Source: Streptococcus hyointestinalis (GTDB lineage Bacteria; Bacillota; Bacilli; Lactobacillales; Streptococcaceae). Taken from it: a stretch of 64,000 nt of DNA. Positions 60,020 to 64,000 of this stretch are shown here, one piece after another. The translations under genes were made by a program, and so were the position numbers. Positions within the stretch are counted from its first letter, which is position 1, and each line of letters starts with the position of its first letter. The stretch covers positions 1,054,001 to 1,118,000 of the forward strand of contig NZ_JAAKGB010000001.1 in the NCBI RefSeq assembly GCF_011039275.1, in the 5' to 3' direction. The notes below the pieces were generated by a model. It saw nothing but the letters and a program-made list of their open reading frames with translations, was not told the origin of the DNA and made no database searches.

Positions 60020-61561
60020 CTAAGCTAGATCGTTAAAATCCCAGACGTCATCCACCCAGCCTTGGTAAAAGTCAGGCTCGTGGCAAACCATGAGAATAGA
60101 GCCTTTGTAAGCTTGCAGTGCTCGTTTCAACTCGTCCTTGGCGTCCACATCGAGGTGATTGGTCGGCTCATCTAGGACGAGGACATTATTTTCACGATTC
60201 ATCAAAAGGCAAAAGCGCACCTTGGCTTGCTCACCACCAGAGAGCACTTGAATTTGGCTTTCGATGTGCTTGCTGGTCAGTCCACATCTAGCTAGTGCTG
60301 CACGCACTTCTGCTTGATTCATCGCTGGAAAGGCGTCCCAAACCGCTTCTAGCGGTGTTTGACGATTAGCGTGAGCCACTTCCTGCTCAAAATATCCTAG
60401 CTCCAAGTAGTCCCCACGCTCAACTTGCCCAGCAAGTGGCGGGATAATGCCAAGCAGACTCTTTAGAAGCGTCGTCTTACCAATCCCGTTTGCTCCGACA
60501 ATGGCAATCTTTTGATTGCGCTCAAAAGTCAAATCAAGCGGAGCGGTCAGCGGACGGTCGTAGCCAATCTGCAAGCCCTGCGTCTGAAAGATAAATCGGC
60601 TTGGTGTTCTCGCTTCTTTGAAAGAAAAACTTGGCTTAGGCTTTTCAACTTTCAGCTCGATTTTTTCCATCTTGTCCAACTTCTTCTGACGCGACATTGC
60701 CATATTGCGAGTGGCTACTCTAGCTTTATTGCGATTGACAAAGTCCTGCAGATCTGCGATTTCCTTTTGCTGACGCTCATAAGCTGCCTCGAGCTGTGCT
60801 TTTTTCATCGCATAAACGTCCTCAAACTGATGGTAATCCCCCGTATAGCGCACCAAGTCAAGATTTTCAACGTGATAGACGATATTGATAACATCATTCA
60901 AGAAAGGAATGTCGTGCGAGATAAGCACAAAGGCATTTTCATAATCTTGCAGGTAGCGCTTCAACCACTCGATGTGCTCCGCATCCAGATAGTTGGTTGG
61001 CTCATCCAGCAAGAGGATGTCTGGCTTTTCAAGCAAAAGCTTAGCCAGTAAAACCTTGGTTCGCTGTCCACCAGAAAGCTCTGTGACATCTGTATCCATA
61101 CCAAAGTCCATAACGCCAAGCGCACGAGCCACCTCATCAATCTTAGCATCCAAAGTATAAAAATCACGGCTTTCTAAGCGGTCTTGCAGCTCGCCGACCT
61201 CTTCCATGAGACTATCGACATCAGCGCCCTCTTCAGCCATCGCCATGTAAATGTCGTTGATACGCTCTTCAGTCTTAAAGAGGTCATCAAAAGCTGCCCG
61301 CAAGACATCACGGATGGTCTGCCCAGCGTTAAGCACTGTGTGCTGGTCAAGATAGCCTGCTGTCACATACTTAGACCACTCGACTTTTCCCTCATCAGGC
61401 TGCAATTGCCCTGTGACAATGGACATGAAAGTTGATTTTCCCTCACCATTTGCCCCGACGAGTCCGATATGCTCACCTTTTAAAAGGCGAAAAGAGACAT
61501 TCTCAAAAATAGCACGGTCGCCAAAACCGTGACTTAGATTTTTCACTTCTAAAATACTCAT
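60020..61561 (-). CDS. ABC-F family ATPase (YkpA/YbiT-like)
   Basis: 513 residues from ATG 61561 (MSILEVKNLSHGFGDRAIFENVSF); the frame is open for 39 codons upstream without a good start. Two ABC cassettes: GANGEGKST, LSGGQRTKVLLAKLLLEKPDILLLDEPTNYLD, then GANGIGKTT, LSGGEQAKVRFC and LVLDEPTNHLD. The linker (about 245-310) is charged and helical as expected for E-site-binding translation factors. Not recognisable as an antibiotic-resistance ABC-F. A terminator-like hairpin lies in the leader. Confidence 0.95.
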   Translation of the reverse strand: MSILEVKNLSHGFGDRAIFENVSFRLLKGEHIGLVGANGEGKSTFMSIVTGQLQPDEGKVEWSKYVTAGYLDQHTVLNAGQTIRDVLRAAFDDLFKTEERINDIYMAMAEEGADVDSLMEEVGELQDRLESRDFYTLDAKIDEVARALGVMDFGMDTDVTELSGGQRTKVLLAKLLLEKPDILLLDEPTNYLDAEHIEWLKRYLQDYENAFVLISHDIPFLNDVINIVYHVENLDLVRYTGDYHQFEDVYAMKKAQLEAAYERQQKEIADLQDFVNRNKARVATRNMAMSRQKKLDKMEKIELKVEKPKPSFSFKEARTPSRFIFQTQGLQIGYDRPLTAPLDLTFERNQKIAIVGANGIGKTTLLKSLLGIIPPLAGQVERGDYLELGYFEQEVAHANRQTPLEAVWDAFPAMNQAEVRAALARCGLTSKHIESQIQVLSGGEQAKVRFCLLMNRENNVLVLDEPTNHLDVDAKDELKRALQAYKGSILMVCHEPDFYQGWVDDVWDFNDLA

Positions 61562-61584
61562 AATTTCCTCATTATCATTATTTC

Positions 61585-61669
61585 CGTAAAAAACGAGGCG
61601 AGGAACCAGTCCTAGCCTCTGTTTACTTTTAGCGCCTTGTTTTTTTATCAATACTAACACAATCTCCAA
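61585..61669 (-). promoter_or_regulatory. ABC-F leader with terminator hairpin
   Basis: GAGGCGAGGA (61595-61604), loop ACCAG, TCCTAGCCTC (61610-61619), one mismatch, then a T run on the - strand (about 61588-61593). It lies between a weak promoter-like TTGGAG/TAAAAA (about 61642-61669) and the ABC-F start. It may be an attenuator or simply the terminator of the ATP-cone gene. Confidence 0.5.
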
Positions 61670-61682
61670 AACAGACAAGTGC

Positions 61683-62021
61683 TTATTTCAACTTTTCAAA
61701 ATGCAAATGAACAGCTAAATGGTCTGAATAGCCACTGCGCTCCAAATCACGTTGCAAACGATAAGCGATGTAATGCTCTGCTATGGTGATGTAGCCTGCA
61801 TCTAGCAAGCGATTCTCAACCAAAGACTGCACCATGCTAATAGTCGGGCGCTCCACTTGCGCTTCTTGCAAATCAATGACAACCTTTTTAGTCACTTGCG
61901 CTAAGTCCTTGCGTAGCTTATCATCTAGCGCATAAACAGTCTGTGCAGCTTTTAGTATGGCTTGATAAATCTTGTCTGCATCAAAGTCGACGACTTGACC
62001 ATTACGTTTTGTTACTTGCAT
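61683..62021 (-). CDS. stand-alone ATP-cone domain protein
   Basis: 112 residues. Almost the whole protein is one ATP-cone (QVTKRNGQVVDFDADKIYQAILKAAQTV, VVIDLQEAQVERPTISMVQSLVENRLLDAG), as found at the N-terminus of ribonucleotide reductases and in NrdR. No zinc ribbon of NrdR is attached, and no reductase gene is near. Possibly a nucleotide sensor. The end IAYRLQRDLERSGYSDHLAVHLHFEKLK is unusual. Confidence 0.88.
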   Translation of the reverse strand: MQVTKRNGQVVDFDADKIYQAILKAAQTVYALDDKLRKDLAQVTKKVVIDLQEAQVERPTISMVQSLVENRLLDAGYITIAEHYIAYRLQRDLERSGYSDHLAVHLHFEKLK

Positions 62022-62128
62022 AGACTATCCTCCAATCCTGCTTTTTATCTATAACTTTATTATGCAAATGTTTTCATCATTTGTCAAGTTTTAGGACTGA
62101 AAAAGCGTGAAAACTTGAGTACAAGCGC

Positions 62129-63058
62129 TTAGTAGTCTGGACGAAGGACACCTGTCACATAGTGAGGGCGCTTGGTCTTTCCTAAAACAACTCGGATAAT
62201 CTTGTCCGCTTCCTCTTCTGTACACGATACCAAAGGAAGGCGGAGTGGTCCTACATCAAAGCCAAGGTAATTGAGCACAGCCTTGACTGGTGCAGGACTC
62301 GCCACAGAAAAGAGAGCGTTGACTTTTGGCAAGAACTGACGCTGAATCTTAGCAGCTTTTTTAATATCGCCAGCCTCGATGGCTTGAAGCATCTCATACA
62401 TCTCATCACCATTGGTATGCGAAGCAACGCTGATAACACCATCAGCTCCCAGATTCATAGCATGAAAAGCTTCGCCATCCTCACCGGTATAAACCAAGAA
62501 GTCATCTGGTCTGTTTTCAATCAAATAAGCCATATTGTCCAAGGTCGTGCATTCTTTAACACCGATGATATTTGGGTGTTCGGCGAGTCGGAGCATGGTG
62601 TCTGGCGCTAGCTCGACAACCACACGTCCTGGGATATTGTAGATGATAATCGGAAGACTGCTCGCATCTGCAATTGCCTTGAAGTGATGATAAAGCCCTT
62701 CTTGCGTTGGTTTATTATAGTAAGGAACGATAGCAAGCCCCGCAGCAAAGCCACCAAACTCTGCCACTTCCTTTGCAAAATCCACCGAGTCACGCGTGTC
62801 GTTTGTGCCGACACCAGCAATCAAAGGCACTCGCCCAGCCACAATCTTTTGCACCGCAGCAAAAAGCTCTAGCTCCTCATCGTGCGTGAGCGTTGGGCTT
62901 TCCGCTGTCGTTCCAGCTAATAGCAGAGCTTCTGTGTGGTGGTCTAGCAAGTGTTCAATCAACTTTGGAAGCGCATCAAAATTGATGGAGCCGTCTTCGT
63001 TAAACGGCGTTACCAAGGCTGTAATCAACTTCACATCTTTTAAATCCATAATTGACAT
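62129..63058 (-). CDS. dapA: 4-hydroxy-tetrahydrodipicolinate synthase
   Basis: 309 residues from ATG 63058; an ATG nine bases downstream (63049) is also possible. It condenses pyruvate with aspartate semialdehyde in lysine and peptidoglycan precursor synthesis. Catalytic Tyr-Thr region: [15 protein letters not shown]; Schiff-base lysine in IIGVKECTT (about residue 160); [11 protein letters not shown]. It follows asd on the same strand (43-base gap), the usual pair. Confidence 0.97.
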   Translation of the reverse strand: MSIMDLKDVKLITALVTPFNEDGSINFDALPKLIEHLLDHHTEALLLAGTTAESPTLTHDEELELFAAVQKIVAGRVPLIAGVGTNDTRDSVDFAKEVAEFGGFAAGLAIVPYYNKPTQEGLYHHFKAIADASSLPIIIYNIPGRVVVELAPDTMLRLAEHPNIIGVKECTTLDNMAYLIENRPDDFLVYTGEDGEAFHAMNLGADGVISVASHTNGDEMYEMLQAIEAGDIKKAAKIQRQFLPKVNALFSVASPAPVKAVLNYLGFDVGPLRLPLVSCTEEEADKIIRVVLGKTKRPHYVTGVLRPDY

Positions 63059-63101
63059 AGGCTTCTCTTTTCTATTGTTCCAAATACCTTTTGACACAAC
63101 G

Positions 63102-64000
63102 TTATTTCAATGGAAATTTAAGGTCTTTTGTTGGGCGAACAAGGTTGCGCTCGTGAAGAGTCTCTGCAATTTGGACAGAGTTCCAAGCAGCACCTTTAAG
63201 CAAGTTATCAGAAACTACCCACATGTGAATACCCTTTGGTGCATCCAAGTCTTTTCGGATACGTCCGACAAAGGTCTCACGTTTACCGACTGCGTTGACT
63301 GCTTGTGGGTAAATTTGCTGTGATGGGTCGTCTTCTAGCACAGCACCTGGGAAGTTTGCGATAGCTTTTTTGATCTCATCAATTGGTGCGACCTCTTTTG
63401 TCTCGATGTAGACAGACTCAGAGTGTGCTGACAAGACTGGAATACGCACACATGTCGCTGAAACCTTGATCTCATCATCTTCCATGATTTTCTTGGTTTC
63501 ATTGGTCATTTTCATCTCTTCGTAGGTGTAGTCATTGTCTGTAAAGACGTCAATCTGAGCAAGAGCGTTAAAGGCAATTGGATAGTGTTTTTTGTCGCCA
63601 CCTGCTGGCAGGATATCTGCTTTCAAGTCTTTAGGGTCAACACCATCAACGACAACTTCTTTCAGTTCACGCTTGGTTTCCTCGATAGCACGAGCTCCCG
63701 CACCAGAGACGGCTTGGTAAGTGGATACGATGATACGCTCAAGTCCCCATTTTTGGCGCACTGGCTCAAGAGCGACCATCATTTGGATAGTTGAGCAGTT
63801 AGGGCAGGCAATGATACCATTGTGAGCGTCTAGCGCATGCGCATTGACCTCAGGAACAACCAGTGGCACATCTGGATTTTGGCGGAAATAAGACGTGTTG
63901 TCTACAACGACAGCACCTGCTTTGACAGCATAAGGTGCATATTTGGCAGAGGTTGAGCCGCCAGCAGAAAAGAGGGCAATGTCAACACCCGCAAATGACT
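63102..64000 (-). CDS. asd: aspartate-semialdehyde dehydrogenase (5' end outside window)
   Basis: The frame remains open to the last base of the window, so the N-terminus lies beyond it; the ATG at 63869 is internal. About 299 C-terminal codons are present. It reduces aspartyl phosphate to the semialdehyde used by dapA. Catalytic cysteine in [13 protein letters not shown]; other motifs are [12 protein letters not shown] and [11 protein letters not shown]. Confidence 0.97.
   Translation of the reverse strand, partial: SFAGVDIALFSAGGSTSAKYAPYAVKAGAVVVDNTSYFRQNPDVPLVVPEVNAHALDAHNGIIACPNCSTIQMMVALEPVRQKWGLERIIVSTYQAVSGAGARAIEETKRELKEVVVDGVDPKDLKADILPAGGDKKHYPIAFNALAQIDVFTDNDYTYEEMKMTNETKKIMEDDEIKVSATCVRIPVLSAHSESVYIETKEVAPIDEIKKAIANFPGAVLEDDPSQQIYPQAVNAVGKRETFVGRIRKDLDAPKGIHMWVVSDNLLKGAAWNSVQIAETLHERNLVRPTKDLKFPLK

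Overview
The window is chromosomal DNA of a Streptococcus. The main support is xerS next to a difSL-type site, the order dnaE-pfkA-pyk-signal peptidase-glmS on one strand, an AdcR-type zinc locus (AdcAII plus a histidine-triad protein), a PyrR leader in front of a uracil permease and a Met-box of the streptococcal MtaR/MetR type. I do not assign a species. The dif-like site at 8643-8673 places the window at the replication terminus. In line with this, ylxM-ffh-xerS run on the + strand to its left and a long block of - strand genes follows to its right.

Layout. 1-1.4 kb: end of topA. 1.6-1.95 kb: a compact locus with all parts of a type I toxin-antitoxin module. It has a 35-residue Hol_Tox/TxpA-like peptide, an upstream overlapping mini-ORF, a convergent antisense RNA and a 13-bp 5'/3' inverted repeat. 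2.1-4.2 kb: a small insertion between two 13-bp direct repeats, one of them the 3' end of guaA. It carries a WYL-type regulator and a GyrI-like protein. 4.2-9.8 kb: guaA, a GntR/UTRA regulator, ylxM-ffh, dif and xerS. 9.9-13.5 kb: zinc acquisition (adcAII-pht) under two AdcR boxes. 13.5-18.8 kb: a BceAB-RS-like peptide-antibiotic detoxification module with an extra lipoprotein. 18.9-25 kb: trmFO, a MazEF-type pair, a coiled-coil envelope protein, an AraC regulator, an unannotated 46-codon gene and a membrane GDPD.

25-36 kb: cyclase-family hydrolase and O-acetylhomoserine sulfhydrylase under a Met-box that also forms the pcrA terminator; pcrA; uracil permease with PyrR leader; a tandem glycine riboswitch driving an AGCS symporter; a CDF metal exporter; a polar amino-acid ABC transporter. 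36-45 kb: PhnA-like zinc-ribbon protein, glmS with two NagR-like sites, a signal peptidase homologue lacking both catalytic residues, pyk, pfkA and dnaE.

45-64 kb: GntR-ABC operon, an acyl-CoA dehydrogenase/AhpD-like pair, DUF1858-DUF438 proteins, GNAT plus a DUF2130 nuclease-like protein, folE, a solitary half-length HsdS-like protein, a TMEM175-like channel, an FtsX-type ABC exporter with divergent TetR regulator, tpx, a HAD phosphatase, an ABC-F ATPase, an orphan ATP-cone protein, dapA and asd (cut by the window end). I saw no rRNA, tRNA, CRISPR array or intact insertion sequence. Best candidates for undescribed biology are the type I toxin locus with its coupled mini-ORF, the guaA-anchored mini-island, the catalytically dead signal peptidase, the glmS translation hairpin and the 46-codon gene at 23020.
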